Shown here in pieces: positions 1-10,399 of a DNA stretch of 30,251 bases. The position numbers were made by a program, and so were the translations under genes. This stretch comes from an uncultured Oxalobacteraceae bacterium (GTDB lineage Bacteria > Pseudomonadota > Gammaproteobacteria > Burkholderiales > Burkholderiaceae). Each line of letters starts with the position of its first letter. The stretch's first letter is position 1. The stretch is from assembly GCA_946478765.1 (NCBI GenBank), contig CAMLDH010000009.1, forward strand, positions 1-30,251, written 5' to 3'. The notes beneath the pieces are model-generated. The model was not told where the DNA came from, ran no database searches, and saw nothing but the letters and a program-made list of their open reading frames with translations.

Positions 1-14
1 ACGCCTTCCCTGTT

Positions 15-57
15 CTCCCCCTCCCCTTCAAGGGGAGGGCCGGGGTGGGGATGGGTT
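15..57 (+). repeat. G-rich palindromic repeat, copy A (left inverted terminal copy)
   Basis: An outer palindrome lies at 19-39, with arms CCCTCCCCTT and AAGGGGAGGG around a central C at 29. It is followed by a G-rich tail, GGGGTGGGGATGGGTT, ending at 57. The same unit recurs inverted at 401-440 and directly at 4945-4984. The stop codon of the DUF559 gene falls inside the palindrome (28-30), so the last residues of that protein are repeat-encoded. It is too small to be an insertion sequence by itself and is best described as a REP-like element. Confidence 0.85.
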
Positions 58-396
58 CAAAACATCCCAAATAACTTGCACAACCGCGTCTGTTTCATTC
101 AGCACTTCGTTGTTCCAAAAACGTAGGACAGCAAAGCCCGATACGCGCAGTTGCGCAGTTCGCTTTTCGTCATGTTCCTGTGCGTCAGCATGCTGGGAAC
201 CATCCACTTCAATGACCAAACATCGCTCCAAACAAACGAAATCCAATACATAGTTTCCAAACGGATGCTGCCTGCGAAATTTAACGCCCAATTGTTCACC
301 GCGCAAACGCTGCCACAACTTTCGCTCTGCATCGGTCATCGCTTTTCGCAAATCCTTGGCTGCGGGTTTGGTGAAAGCGTTGGTTTGGCCTTGCAT
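28..396 (-). CDS. DUF559 domain protein (VSR-like endonuclease fold)
   Basis: A 122-residue protein of the DUF559 family, which is related in fold to very-short-patch-repair and restriction-like endonucleases. Visible family features are an N-terminal helix rich in A, R and K (MTDAERKLWQRLR, from residue 20), the block FRRQHPFGNYVLDFVC (residues 40-55, candidate acidic residue D52) and the strand IEVDGSQH (62-69, candidate E63, D65 and H69). The C-terminal NPSPPRPSP is encoded by the flanking repeat. The gene is enclosed by inverted G-rich palindromic repeats, and its start codon lies 4 bases inside copy B, whose GGGGATGG could act as a ribosome site. The biological role of DUF559 proteins is not established. 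A link to movement of the repeats is inference from the arrangement. Confidence 0.85.
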   Translation of the reverse strand: MQGQTNAFTKPAAKDLRKAMTDAERKLWQRLRGEQLGVKFRRQHPFGNYVLDFVCLERCLVIEVDGSQHADAQEHDEKRTAQLRVSGFAVLRFWNNEVLNETDAVVQVIWDVLNPSPPRPSP

Positions 397-400
397 TTTT

Positions 401-440
401 AACCCATCCCCACCCTAACCCTCCCCTTGAAAGGGAGGGG
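401..440 (-). repeat. G-rich palindromic repeat, copy B (right inverted terminal copy)
   Basis: This is the reverse complement of copy A. The tail AACCCATCCCCACCCTAA (401-418) lies next to the DUF559 start and the palindrome (419-439) faces outward. The arms are CCCTCCCCTT and AAAGGGAGGG with a central G at 429; the one mismatch would be a G-U wobble in RNA. Together with copy A it gives the DUF559 gene terminal inverted repeats of about 40 bp with the palindromes outermost. Confidence 0.85.
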
Positions 441-455
441 ACATTCTTTACGTGC

Positions 456-656
456 TCATCCGCCGCCGATCGCGCGAACGATATCGACCCGATCATGCGC
501 TTGCAGTACACGTTGCAACCACAAATGGCGCGGCACCACCTCACGATTGACCGCAACGGCAAGCGCTTGATTCGACAACGCCAGTGACGCAATCAAGTCG
601 TGCACGTTCTGGTTTTCCGCGACCGGGTGCAGCGCACCGTTCAGTTCAATATCCAT
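456..656 (-). CDS. thiS: Sulfur carrier protein ThiS
   Basis: A 66-residue ubiquitin-like sulfur carrier for assembly of the thiazole moiety of thiamine. It begins MDIELNG, has the core LALSNQALAVAVNREVVPR and ends in AIGGG. The C-terminal Gly-Gly is the site that is adenylylated by ThiF and converted to a thiocarboxylate in this family; here three glycines are present. The start at 656 lies 5 bases after the thiC stop, so the two genes are one transcription unit under the TPP riboswitch. The expected next gene (thiG) is not seen before the window ends; the DUF559/repeat unit follows 15 bases after the thiS stop instead. An in-frame upstream extension overlaps thiC and is not needed. Confidence 0.9.
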   Translation of the reverse strand: MDIELNGALHPVAENQNVHDLIASLALSNQALAVAVNREVVPRHLWLQRVLQAHDRVDIVRAIGGG

Positions 657-661
657 CGTCG

Positions 662-2731
<2,070 letters not shown>

Positions 2732-2760
2732 ATGTGCCGCCCTCAGGCAGCATTCGTCGA

Positions 2761-2766
2761 ATTATA
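2761..2766 (-). promoter_or_regulatory. Candidate -10 box of the thiC promoter
   Basis: A perfect TATAAT on the minus strand lies about 30 bases before the start of the TPP riboswitch, a sensible place for its transcription start. No good -35 is visible at 16-18 bp. Confidence 0.45.
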
Positions 2767-2801
2767 CGCCCCCGACAGCCTAAGTCATCAGCGACGTACT
2801 T

Positions 2802-2807
2802 TATAAT
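2802..2807 (+). promoter_or_regulatory. Candidate -10 box of the valS promoter
   Basis: A perfect TATAAT lies 30 bases before the valS ATG. The -35 region is weak. It is only 35 bases from the opposing thiC -10 box, so the two promoters could interfere with each other. Confidence 0.45.
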
Positions 2808-2837
2808 GCATAGTTTCGCAAAAACATAAGCCAAATC

Positions 2838-5800
2838 ATGGAATTAGCAAAGTCTTTCGAGCCCGCCGACATTGAAAAACACTGGCGCGCCGAGTGGGAA
2901 AAGCGCGGTTACTACACCGCGGCCACCGCTGCCGACAAGCCGTCTTTCAGCATCCAGTTGCCGCCGCCCAATGTGACCGGCACGCTGCACATGGGCCATG
3001 CGTTCAACCAGACCATCATGGATGGCTTGACCCGCTACCACCGCATGCGCGGCTTCAATACCGCGTGGATTCCGGGCACCGACCATGCCGGCATCGCGAC
3101 GCAGATCGTGGTCGAGCGCCAGCTCGATGCGCAAAAGATCTCGCGCCATGATTTGGGCCGCGAAAAATTCCTTGAAAAAGTATGGGAGTGGAAAGAGCAA
3201 TCGGGCTCGACCATTACCGGCCAGATGCGCCGCCTCGGCGCCTCGACCGACTGGAGCCGTGAATATTTCACGATGGACGAGAAAATGTCCAAGGCCGTCA
3301 CCGAAGTCTTCGTGCGCCTGTTCGAGCAAGGTTTGATCTATCGCGGCAAGCGCCTGGTCAACTGGGACCCGGTATTGGGTACTGCGGTGTCCGATCTGGA
3401 AGTCGTATCCGAAGAGGAAGACGGCTCGATGTGGTTCATCCGCTATCCATTGGCCGATGGCAGCGGCCATCTGACGGTCGCCACCACGCGTCCGGAAACG
3501 ATGCTGGGCGACGTCGCGGTTGCGGTTGATCCGACCGATGAGCGCTACACGCATCTGGTCGGCAAGAAACTGACCTTGCCGCTGACCGGGCGCGAAATTC
3601 CGATCATTGCCGACGACTATGTGGACAAGGAATTCGGCACCGGCTGCGTGAAGATCACGCCGGCGCATGACTTCAACGATTATCAAGTTTGGAGTCGGCA
3701 TCAGCACACAAATCTCTTTCACGGCTTGCCCGAAAATGGATTAATTTCAATTTTCACACCTGAAGCAAAAATTAAGTCGAAGCCCTTTGATGACTTCTTT
3801 GGAACAAATTTCCAAGCAGCGGCTGATAAGCAAGGTGTAACTGCCTTAACCAAACACGGCATTACAGGGGTGGCAGTAGCAGACATCATTCCCTCCCAAT
3901 ACCATGGCCTCGACAGATTCGCCGCCCGCAAGCAAATCGTTGCAGATCTTGAAAAACACGGATTCCTCGAATCCGTCAAACCGCACAAATTGATGGTGCC
4001 GCGCGGCGACCGCACCGGTGTCGTGATCGAACCGATGCTGACCGACCAGTGGTTTGTCGCAATGAGCAAACCGGCACCGGAAGGCACGCACTTCCCCGGC
4101 AAATCGATTGCTGAAGTGGCGCTGGAAAAAGTGGCGAATGGCGAAGTCAAATTCATTCCGGAAAACTGGACCACCACCTACAACCAGTGGTTGAACAATA
4201 TCCAGGATTGGTGTATCTCCCGCCAGTTGTGGTGGGGGCACCAAATTCCAGCTTGGTACGATGAGGAGGGAAACTATTACGTTGCACGTACCGAAGAGGA
4301 GGCAAAAGCCAAAGCGGCTGAAAACGGCTACACACGCACACTGACACGTGACAACGACGTGCTCGACACCTGGTTCTCGTCCGCACTAGTGCCGTTCTCC
4401 ACACTCGGCTGGCCGGAAGAAACACCGGACTACAAAATGTTCCTGCCGTCGTCGGTGCTGGTGACCGGCTTCGACATCATTTTCTTCTGGGTCGCGCGCA
4501 TGGTGATGATGACCACACACTTCACCGGCAAGGTACCGTTCAAGGATGTGTACATCCACGGCTTGATTCGCGACAGCAGCGGCCAGAAGATGTCGAAGTC
4601 GAAAGGCAACACGCTCGACCCGATCGACTTAATCGACGGCATCGATGTCGAATCGCTGGTGGCCAAACGCACCGCCGGCCTAATGAATCCGAAGCAGGCC
4701 GACAGCATCGCGAAAGCCACGCGCAAGGAATATCCGAACGGCATCGCGGCATTCGGCACCGATGCATTGCGCTTCACGATGGCGAGCTATGCCTCCCTGG
4801 GCCGCAACATCAATTTCGACCTGAACCGCTGCGAGGGGTATCGCAACTTCTGCAACAAGCTGTGGAACGCGACGCGCTTCGTGTTGATGAATACCGAAGG
4901 CAAGGATTGCGGCGTACCGATCCTCACCGAAGGTGCCGACCTCACCTTCCCCTTCAAGGGGAAGGCCGGGATGGGGATGGGGGCGCCCGGCGCAGGGGAA
5001 GGTACTGAGTGCACCGACGCGTGCGGTCCCGGCGGCTACCTCGACTTCTCGCAAGCGGACCGCTGGATCGTGTCGCTGTTGCAACGCACCGAAGCCGAAG
5101 TCGAAAAGGGTTTTGCCGACTATCGCTTCGACAATATTGCGTCCGCCGTCTACAAATTCATCTGGGATGAATATTGCGACTGGTATCTCGAAGTCGCGAA
5201 AGTGCAAATCCAGCACGGCAGCGAAGCGCAGCAACGCGCCACGCGCCGCACCTTGTTGCGCGTGCTGGAAACCGTGTTGCGCCTCGCGCATCCGATCATT
5301 CCGTTCATCACCGAAACCCTGTGGCAAACCGTCGCGCCCCTGTCCGGACGCACGCTCGATCCGGCGGGCGACTCGATCATGCGCCAGGCCTATCCATTGC
5401 CGCAACCGGAAAAGATCGATGCGCAAGCGGAAAGCTGGATGGCGCAACTGAAATCGATGACAGATGCCTGCCGCAACCTGCGCGGCGAAATGCAATTGTC
5501 GCCTGCTTTGCGCGTGCCGCTGATCATTGAAGCGGCCAATGCAGACGGCAAAGCGTCATTGCAATCGTTCGCGCCGTACCTGCAAGCACTGGCGAAACTG
5601 TCCGATGTACAAGTGGTCGATATGCTGCCGACATCGCCGGCGCCCGTGTCCATCGTCGGCGATGCGAAGCTGATGCTGAAAGTCGAAATCGATATCGCCG
5701 CCGAACGCGAGCGCCTGTCGAAAGAGATCGCGCGACTGGACGGCGAAATCACGAAAGCCCATGCAAAACTCGGCAATGAAAGCTTCGTCGCACGTGCCCC

Positions 5801-5897
5801 GGCGCAAGTGGTTGCGCAAGAAAAAGAACGTTTGGCGAATTTTTCAACAACGCTTGAAAAGCTTCGCGAACAGTTTGATAAATTGCAAAAATCTTGA
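2838..5897 (+). CDS. valS: Valyl-tRNA synthetase, with an in-frame repeat insertion
   Basis: A class I synthetase charging tRNA-Val. It shows the HIGH-type motif HMGH at residues 51-54 (in [13 protein letters not shown]), the editing-domain region, KMSKS at 584-588, an anticodon-binding domain (from about [10 protein letters not shown] through DEYCDWYLE) and a C-terminal coiled-coil arm rich in E, R and K. At 1019 residues it is longer than the roughly 950 usual for bacterial ValRS. Two stretches account for the excess: a visibly AT-richer part at residues about 284-354, and residues about 695-735 ([19 protein letters not shown]...), encoded by a copy of the palindromic repeat that flanks the DUF559 gene. 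The reading frame stays open throughout, and all catalytic motifs remain, so the enzyme should be functional. Confidence 0.97.
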   Translation: MELAKSFEPADIEKHWRAEWEKRGYYTAATAADKPSFSIQLPPPNVTGTLHMGHAFNQTIMDGLTRYHRMRGFNTAWIPGTDHAGIATQIVVERQLDAQKISRHDLGREKFLEKVWEWKEQSGSTITGQMRRLGASTDWSREYFTMDEKMSKAVTEVFVRLFEQGLIYRGKRLVNWDPVLGTAVSDLEVVSEEEDGSMWFIRYPLADGSGHLTVATTRPETMLGDVAVAVDPTDERYTHLVGKKLTLPLTGREIPIIADDYVDKEFGTGCVKITPAHDFNDYQVWSRHQHTNLFHGLPENGLISIFTPEAKIKSKPFDDFFGTNFQAAADKQGVTALTKHGITGVAVADIIPSQYHGLDRFAARKQIVADLEKHGFLESVKPHKLMVPRGDRTGVVIEPMLTDQWFVAMSKPAPEGTHFPGKSIAEVALEKVANGEVKFIPENWTTTYNQWLNNIQDWCISRQLWWGHQIPAWYDEEGNYYVARTEEEAKAKAAENGYTRTLTRDNDVLDTWFSSALVPFSTLGWPEETPDYKMFLPSSVLVTGFDIIFFWVARMVMMTTHFTGKVPFKDVYIHGLIRDSSGQKMSKSKGNTLDPIDLIDGIDVESLVAKRTAGLMNPKQADSIAKATRKEYPNGIAAFGTDALRFTMASYASLGRNINFDLNRCEGYRNFCNKLWNATRFVLMNTEGKDCGVPILTEGADLTFPFKGKAGMGMGAPGAGEGTECTDACGPGGYLDFSQADRWIVSLLQRTEAEVEKGFADYRFDNIASAVYKFIWDEYCDWYLEVAKVQIQHGSEAQQRATRRTLLRVLETVLRLAHPIIPFITETLWQTVAPLSGRTLDPAGDSIMRQAYPLPQPEKIDAQAESWMAQLKSMTDACRNLRGEMQLSPALRVPLIIEAANADGKASLQSFAPYLQALAKLSDVQVVDMLPTSPAPVSIVGDAKLMLKVEIDIAAERERLSKEIARLDGEITKAHAKLGNESFVARAPAQVVAQEKERLANFSTTLEKLREQFDKLQKS
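4945..4984 (+). repeat. G-rich palindromic repeat, copy C, inside valS
   Basis: Palindrome at 4945-4965 with arms CCTTCCCCTT and AAGGGGAAGG around a central C at 4955, followed by GCCGGGATGGGGATGGG. It matches copy A base for base except at a few sites. In the third arm position C has become T, with the partner G changed to A, so the hairpin is preserved. It is translated in frame as part of ValS. Similar C-rich repeats in other frames give proline- and glycine-rich spurious peptides. Confidence 0.85.
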
Positions 5898-5945
5898 TGT
5901 GCGAGGCCTTGATACTGAGGCTTCACCACCCATTAGGAAAATTGA

Positions 5946-6392
5946 ATGAGACGACTCTTGATGACAGCGGTTGCCGCAGCCGTACTGACTTCTTTGGCAG
6001 CCTGGGCGCAGGAAGCCTCACCGGTTGGCCTGTGGAAAAACATCGACGACAAGACCGGTAAGCCGAAAGCCTTGATTCGCATCACCGAAGGCGACGGCGA
6101 ACTCAAAGGCACCATCGAAAAGCTGTTTCGCGAGGCGGGAGAAGAACAAAACCCGACATGCAAAAAGTGTGAAGGCGCGCTGAAGGATCAGCCGATCATA
6201 GGCATGACGATTTTGTCAGGCATGAAGCACGACGGCGACGAGTTTAATGGCGGCAAAATTCTCGATCCCGTCAACGGCAAGCTGTACAAGAGCAGGATGA
6301 CGCTGGCCGAAGGCGGCAAGAAGTTGAATGTGCGCGGTTATATCGGCATGCCGATGCTGGGCCGTACGCAGGTCTGGGTGCGCGAACAGTAA
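5946..6392 (+). CDS. Secreted DUF2147 family protein
   Basis: A 148-residue protein with a clear signal peptide (MRRLLMTAVAAAVLTSLAAWA, cleavage likely after AWA, before QEASPVG). The mature part has the DUF2147 signature: SPVGLWKNIDDKTGKPK near its start, the middle motif NGGKILDPVNGKLYKSRMTL, and LNVRGYIGMPMLGRTQVW at the end. The single pair of cysteines (CKKC) could form a disulfide in the periplasm. The function of the family is unknown. AGGA stands about 10 bases before the start. It lies 48 bases after valS and ends 22 bases before a bidirectional terminator. Confidence 0.9.
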   Translation: MRRLLMTAVAAAVLTSLAAWAQEASPVGLWKNIDDKTGKPKALIRITEGDGELKGTIEKLFREAGEEQNPTCKKCEGALKDQPIIGMTILSGMKHDGDEFNGGKILDPVNGKLYKSRMTLAEGGKKLNVRGYIGMPMLGRTQVWVREQ

Positions 6393-6414
6393 TACATACC
6401 AATCTCTCATCAAT

Positions 6415-6451
6415 AAAAATGCCGTTCAGCATTCCACTGAACGGCATTTTT
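6415..6451. terminator. Bidirectional intrinsic terminator
   Basis: The arms AAAAATGCCGTTCAG and CTGAACGGCATTTTT enclose a 7-base loop, giving a T-run on either strand. It lies between the convergent ends of the DUF2147 gene and the hydratase gene and can serve both. Confidence 0.92.
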
Positions 6452-6487
6452 ATTTCAAGCGACAAACTCTGAGCGGATGCGACCTGA

Positions 6488-7312
6488 TTACACGAAAGAA
6501 ATCGTGAGTCCCGACAGCGTCACGCCGGAAAATGCCGTGGCCCACGTCTGGCCCGGCGCAATCGGATACGCATCGGTCCAGGTACCGGTGGCGATGATCT
6601 CGCCGGCGGTCAGCGCTTGGAACTGCGGCTGCGTTTTCAACACTTGATGCAAATGCCATAACGCATGCACCGGACTATCGAGTACATCGCTGCCGAAACC
6701 CGCTGCGCGCAATTCACCGCCACAGGACAGCGATATGCTGGCATTGGCCAGCACCTGCGCCAAGTGACGGCGCGTGACCGATGACAGCACGCGCGGTTCG
6801 CCTATGATCAGGGAGCCATGCAAGCCAAAAGCGGCAATGCAGTCGGCGGCTTCAAACTTCCAGTCAGGAAATGGGCACACCACGATCTCGAACGCATGCG
6901 CCATCCACTCAATGCAATCGGCGATTTCATCCAGTGTCGCATCCGGCGCCGGCGTTTTGCCGAGCTTGAACACGACTTCCGGTTCGAGGCGCGGCTGCAC
7001 TGCGCCGGCCAGGCTTTGCAGGCCGCGATTATCTTCGGTATAGCGTACCGTCGAGTCGAACATCGGTGCCCAGATCGGCGCACGAATCTGCTCGAGCGCG
7101 CCATACTTGGGCCAAATCGTGCGATTGGTGAAACCGAGTTTGCGGCCGATCGGTATTTCGCCTTGCGCGATGCGGATATCCATGATGCTCTTGGCGATGT
7201 CATACCCATCCGCAATGGATAACGGCCCTTGAGAAGACAGTGTTGGCATTTGCTGCGCGTGCGCTCGCACATCGAGCAATTGGTGTGCGTAACGGGTGGC
7301 TTGCGTGGACAT
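6488..7312 (-). CDS. 2-keto-4-pentenoate hydratase family protein (FAH fold)
   Basis: A member of the fumarylacetoacetase-fold hydratase/decarboxylase group, which acts on 2-oxo-alkenoates in meta-cleavage pathways (2-keto-4-pentenoate hydratase, 2-oxo-hepta-3-ene-1,7-dioate hydratase, 4-oxalocrotonate decarboxylase). Seen in the sequence: IGRKLGFTNRTIWPKYG, then LEPEVVFKLG carrying the metal-binding E-x-E pattern, then CIEWMAHAFEIV, and the end GQTWATAFSGVTLSGLTISF. The start at MSTQATRYAHQ gives 274 residues, close to family length; ATG codons at 7318 and 7384 are alternatives, and none has a good ribosome site. It stands alone, not next to aromatic-degradation genes, so the true substrate cannot be told. 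Confidence 0.85.
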   Translation of the reverse strand: MSTQATRYAHQLLDVRAHAQQMPTLSSQGPLSIADGYDIAKSIMDIRIAQGEIPIGRKLGFTNRTIWPKYGALEQIRAPIWAPMFDSTVRYTEDNRGLQSLAGAVQPRLEPEVVFKLGKTPAPDATLDEIADCIEWMAHAFEIVVCPFPDWKFEAADCIAAFGLHGSLIIGEPRVLSSVTRRHLAQVLANASISLSCGGELRAAGFGSDVLDSPVHALWHLHQVLKTQPQFQALTAGEIIATGTWTDAYPIAPGQTWATAFSGVTLSGLTISFV

Positions 7313-7453
7313 GAGCATGGCGGGACTCGATCGGAACAAGGATGATTGGTTGGCCCCCGCAATCCCGGAATCAGCCGCGTTCATTTTACGCAGCCGGGCT
7401 GAAACGAAATTGCGTTATCTCAAACGTAAAAAGCACGGCCAAACCAAAGAACC

Positions 7454-7482
7454 ATTATAGAAGGAAGCATTGGGTAGGTTAA
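7454..7482 (-). promoter_or_regulatory. Candidate sigma70 promoter of the hydratase gene
   Basis: On the minus strand TTAACC (7477-7482) and TATAAT (7454-7459) are separated by 17 bases. Transcription would start near 7447, 63 bases before the first possible ATG. Confidence 0.65.
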
Positions 7483-7532
7483 TAAATACGCATTGGAACC
7501 CCTATATCCGTCAAGGTCATTGCAGATACCCA

Positions 7533-8597
7533 TTATGCCGCCGGCGCATCCCACAGTTCGCCGTTCGGCCCGGTCCTCGGCGCACTCACGCCGAAGTGCG
7601 CGTAAGCCGATAGCGTCGCGATACGGCCGCGCGGCGTGCGCTGTAAAAAACCCTGCTGGATCAGGTAAGGCTCCAGCACATCTTCAATCGTGTCGCGTTC
7701 TTCGCCGATCGCGGCCGCCAGGTTGTCGAGACCGACCGGGCCGCCATTGAATTTGAACAAGACCGCTTCCAGCAATTTGCGGTCCATCAGATCGAAGCCG
7801 ACCGGGTCGACATCCAGCATCACCAAGGCGGCATCGGCCATGGCCTTGGTGATGCGGCCATCCCCTTTGACTTCCGCATAATCGCGCACGCGGCGCAGCA
7901 GGCGGTTCGCGATGCGCGGCGTGCCGCGGCTGCGCTTGGCAATTTCAAATGCGCCGTCGTCGACGATCGGCGCATGCAGCAACGCGGCGCTGCGCGTGAC
8001 GATACGGGCGAGTTCCTGCGGCGTATAAAATTCCAGCCGAGCGACGATGCCGAAGCGGTCGCGCAGCGGATTGGTCAGCATGCCGGCGCGCGTGGTGGCG
8101 CCGACCAGCGTAAACGGCTGCAAGTCGAGCCGCACCGAGCGTGCCGCCGGCCCTTCGCCGATCATGATATCGATTTGATAGTCTTCCAGCGCCGGATACA
8201 GGATTTCTTCCACCACCGGCGACAGCCGGTGAATCTCGTCGATGAACAGCACATCGTTGGCTTCCAGATTGGTCAGCAGCGCCGCAAGATCGCCCGCACG
8301 TTCCAGCACCGGGCCGGACGTCTGGCGCAGATTGACGCCCATTTCACGCGCAATGATATGCGCCAGCGTGGTCTTGCCGAGGCCCGGCGGCCCGAACAGC
8401 AAAGTGTGATCGAGCGCTTCGCGCCGCTGCCGCGCAGCGGTAATGAAAATTTCCAACTGGCTGTGGATCTTTTCCTGCCCGACATATTCGTCGAGTTGCT
8501 TGGGACGCAATGCACGTTCGATCGCTTCTTCATTCGGCGACACCGGGGTTGCCGCGATGATGCGTTGTTCAGTGAAATTGTCGGTTTGGATACTCAT
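7533..8597 (-). CDS. ruvB: Holliday junction branch migration ATPase RuvB
   Basis: A 354-residue AAA+ motor that drives branch migration of Holliday junctions together with RuvA. Walker A is GPPGLGKTT (69-77), Walker B is [11 protein letters not shown] with D120 and E121, followed by sensor 1 GATTRAGML and the arginine-finger region. The C-terminal winged helix ends [15 protein letters not shown], as usual. It begins MSIQTDNF and starts 26 bases after ruvA, in one unit with it. It is the last gene of the long minus-strand series. Confidence 0.98.
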   Translation of the reverse strand: MSIQTDNFTEQRIIAATPVSPNEEAIERALRPKQLDEYVGQEKIHSQLEIFITAARQRREALDHTLLFGPPGLGKTTLAHIIAREMGVNLRQTSGPVLERAGDLAALLTNLEANDVLFIDEIHRLSPVVEEILYPALEDYQIDIMIGEGPAARSVRLDLQPFTLVGATTRAGMLTNPLRDRFGIVARLEFYTPQELARIVTRSAALLHAPIVDDGAFEIAKRSRGTPRIANRLLRRVRDYAEVKGDGRITKAMADAALVMLDVDPVGFDLMDRKLLEAVLFKFNGGPVGLDNLAAAIGEERDTIEDVLEPYLIQQGFLQRTPRGRIATLSAYAHFGVSAPRTGPNGELWDAPAA

Positions 8598-8623
8598 GGA
8601 TTCAATTCCTCATTGGCCGCGCA

Positions 8624-9202
8624 TTACCCCTTGGACAATGCCTTCAGCGCCAGCTTGATGCCGTCCGATACGCCGGTGCCGGCCGGCACCTGCTTCAACG
8701 CCAGCATCGCTTCTTTATCAGAATAGCCGAGTGCCGCCAGTGCGTTCAAGATATCGGAGGTTGCATCGCTGTGTACGACGCCGCCGGCAGCGCCCAGATC
8801 CGCACCCAGCTTGCCCTTCAGTTCCAGCAACAGCCGTTCAGCGGTTTTTTTGCCGATACCCGGAACTTTGGTGAGCCGTCCCGCCTCTTGCAAGGTAATT
8901 GCCTGCGACAGATCGGCCACCGACATGCCGGACAGAATCGACAAGGCGGTACGTGCGCCGACGCCGGATATCTTGATGAGTTGTTTGAATACGTTACGTT
9001 CCTCGGCCGTGCCAAAGCCAAACAACAAATGCGCGTCTTCGCGCACCGCGAGATGCGTCAATAGCACGACTTTTTCGCCCAGACCGGGCAAATTGTAAAA
9101 CGTACTCATCGGCACATCGACTTCATAGCCGACGCCATTGCAATCCACCAAGAGCTGCGGTGGATTTTTCTCAAGCAAAACTCCTGAAAGACGGCCTATC
9201 AT
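8624..9202 (-). CDS. ruvA: Holliday junction DNA-binding protein RuvA
   Basis: A 192-residue protein that binds Holliday junctions and loads RuvB. The N-terminal OB fold begins [28 protein letters not shown]. Helix-hairpin-helix motifs follow ([16 protein letters not shown] and [16 protein letters not shown]), and a flexible linker leads to the C-terminal RuvB-binding domain ([18 protein letters not shown]). AAGG stands about 12 bases before the ATG. Unlike most relatives, ruvC is not immediately upstream: an opposite-strand gene separates them, so ruvA-ruvB may rely on a local promoter. Confidence 0.98.
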   Translation of the reverse strand: MIGRLSGVLLEKNPPQLLVDCNGVGYEVDVPMSTFYNLPGLGEKVVLLTHLAVREDAHLLFGFGTAEERNVFKQLIKISGVGARTALSILSGMSVADLSQAITLQEAGRLTKVPGIGKKTAERLLLELKGKLGADLGAAGGVVHSDATSDILNALAALGYSDKEAMLALKQVPAGTGVSDGIKLALKALSKG

Positions 9203-9220
9203 GTGGTCTGACCTTGAAAA

Positions 9221-9247
9221 AATTTAAGCTTTGCGGGACAGAGTCAA
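9221..9247 (-). promoter_or_regulatory. Possible local promoter for ruvA-ruvB
   Basis: On the minus strand TTGACT (9242-9247) and TAAATT (9221-9226) are separated by 15 bases, slightly short for sigma70. It lies just upstream of the ruvA start, on the side where an opposing gene interrupts the ruv series. Confidence 0.35.
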
Positions 9248-9325
9248 GCGCAGCGGTAGCCTATGCGGCCCGCTCTATCCCCAACAAATTATTGTGCAAA
9301 TCATACAGGACAACCAGACGGGACA

Positions 9326-9787
9326 ATGTACCTACGCCTCCATAAAATGAAGCGCCAAAATCTCTTGCCGCGCCCACTGTATTGGGGTGTCACGCTTCTT
9401 GGCGTATTGTGGGCGTTGCCTTTGACCCTCATCGGGATAGCGCTGGCACTGCCGACGATCGTGTGCCGCGGACACCTCTATCTGGTACGGGAATCGACGC
9501 CGGCATTGCTGGTCAGCGGACCGTTCGCCGATTACCTGCTGGCGCGCCATCCGTTCGGCGCGATGTCGGCCATGGCAATCGGCCATATCGTGATCGCGGA
9601 CCGGCAGGCGCTGACCAAGCAAATCCTGACCCATGAACTGGCGCATGTCGGACAAGCGGCGCGCTGGGGAATTGTGTTTCCCTTTGCCTATCTGGCATCC
9701 AGCGCATGGGCCGCGTTGCGGGGCCGGGATGCCTACTGGCACAACATTTTTGAAATTGCGGCGCGCAATGCCGAAAAGCACGGCTAG
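9326..9787 (+). CDS. Small membrane protein with HELAH zinc-protease-like motif, function unknown
   Basis: A protein of about 153 residues. After a basic start ([12 protein letters not shown]) comes a long hydrophobic stretch, roughly residues 18-46 ([20 protein letters not shown]), likely one membrane segment. A C-terminal region follows with [15 protein letters not shown], where HELAH is at 103-107, and then [23 protein letters not shown]-x-x-H is the zinc site of many metallopeptidases, but a third ligand is not obvious. From memory it resembles a widespread uncharacterised family with an AHExxHVRQYERWG block. It is encoded between ruvC and ruvA on the opposite strand, and its stop overlaps the ruvC stop by 4 bases. 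Starts at 9263 and 9347 are alternatives. Confidence 0.75.
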   Translation: MYLRLHKMKRQNLLPRPLYWGVTLLGVLWALPLTLIGIALALPTIVCRGHLYLVRESTPALLVSGPFADYLLARHPFGAMSAMAIGHIVIADRQALTKQILTHELAHVGQAARWGIVFPFAYLASSAWAALRGRDAYWHNIFEIAARNAEKHG

Positions 9788-10326
9788 CCGATCAAGCGTC
9801 CACCGCGTACCCGCAATCCCTTTTTCGCCAAGCCGGGCGCAAGCGCGCCAAGTGCCGCCAATGCATCGCCGCTATGCGCATGACAGATGGCAACACCCAA
9901 TGCATCGGCGGCATCGGTACTGGGCATGCCGGATAACAGCAACAGGCGCTGCACCATGTCCTGCACCTGCTGCTTGTGCGCCTTGCCATGACCGACGACT
10001 GCCTGCTTGACTTGCAGCGCGGTGTATTCGGCCACACTCAGATCGGCATTCACCAACGCGCAAATCGCCGCCCCGCGCGCTTGCCCAAGCAAAAGCGTCG
10101 ACTGCGGATTGACGTTGACGAATACTTTTTCGATGGCGGCGCAATCCGGAGCGTAAGTGCGGATGATTTCTGAAACGCCGGAGAGGATGGTTTTCAAGCG
10201 TTGCGGCAGGTCGGCGTCGGCTGTTTTGATGGTGCCGGAGGCGATATAGGTGAGCTTGCTGCCGTGCTTGTGGATGACGCCAAAGCCGGTGGTGCGCAAG
10301 CCGGGGTCGATGCCGAGGATTTTCAT
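9784..10326 (-). CDS. ruvC: Crossover junction endodeoxyribonuclease RuvC
   Basis: A 180-residue Holliday junction resolvase with an RNase H-like fold. The four acidic catalytic residues can be placed: D7 in [17 protein letters not shown]66 in CAAIEKVFV, and D138 and D141 in [13 protein letters not shown]. The length is normal. It starts 73 bases after purH, with a strong hairpin (10353-10380) in the gap, and its 3' end meets a convergent gene. Confidence 0.97.
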   Translation of the reverse strand: MKILGIDPGLRTTGFGVIHKHGSKLTYIASGTIKTADADLPQRLKTILSGVSEIIRTYAPDCAAIEKVFVNVNPQSTLLLGQARGAAICALVNADLSVAEYTALQVKQAVVGHGKAHKQQVQDMVQRLLLLSGMPSTDAADALGVAICHAHSGDALAALGALAPGLAKKGLRVRGGRLIG

Positions 10327-10352
10327 GGTTGTCGCCGCATCGCTAATCGAAC

Positions 10353-10380
10353 CGGCATTCCGGCAGACGCCGGAATGCCG
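10353..10380. other. Strong hairpin between purH and ruvC
   Basis: The perfect 12-bp arms CGGCATTCCGGC and GCCGGAATGCCG enclose a loop of AGAC. No T-run follows on the minus strand, so it is more likely an mRNA processing or stability structure, or a partial terminator, than a full stop. Confidence 0.6.
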
Positions 10381-10399
10381 TTATTGCTACCACCGTAGT

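Noticed and set aside
1..440. CRISPR-like arrangement of the G-rich repeats
   Set aside because: Only two copies here in inverted orientation with a gene between them, no regular spacers and no cas genes.
2844..3722. Minus-strand frame of 292 codons within valS
   Set aside because: Antisense shadow of valS with no recognisable domain or ribosome site.
4680..5495. Minus-strand frame over the valS repeat encoding a Pro/Gly peptide ([14 protein letters not shown])
   Set aside because: A common spurious peptide made by this kind of G-rich repeat; it lies inside valS.
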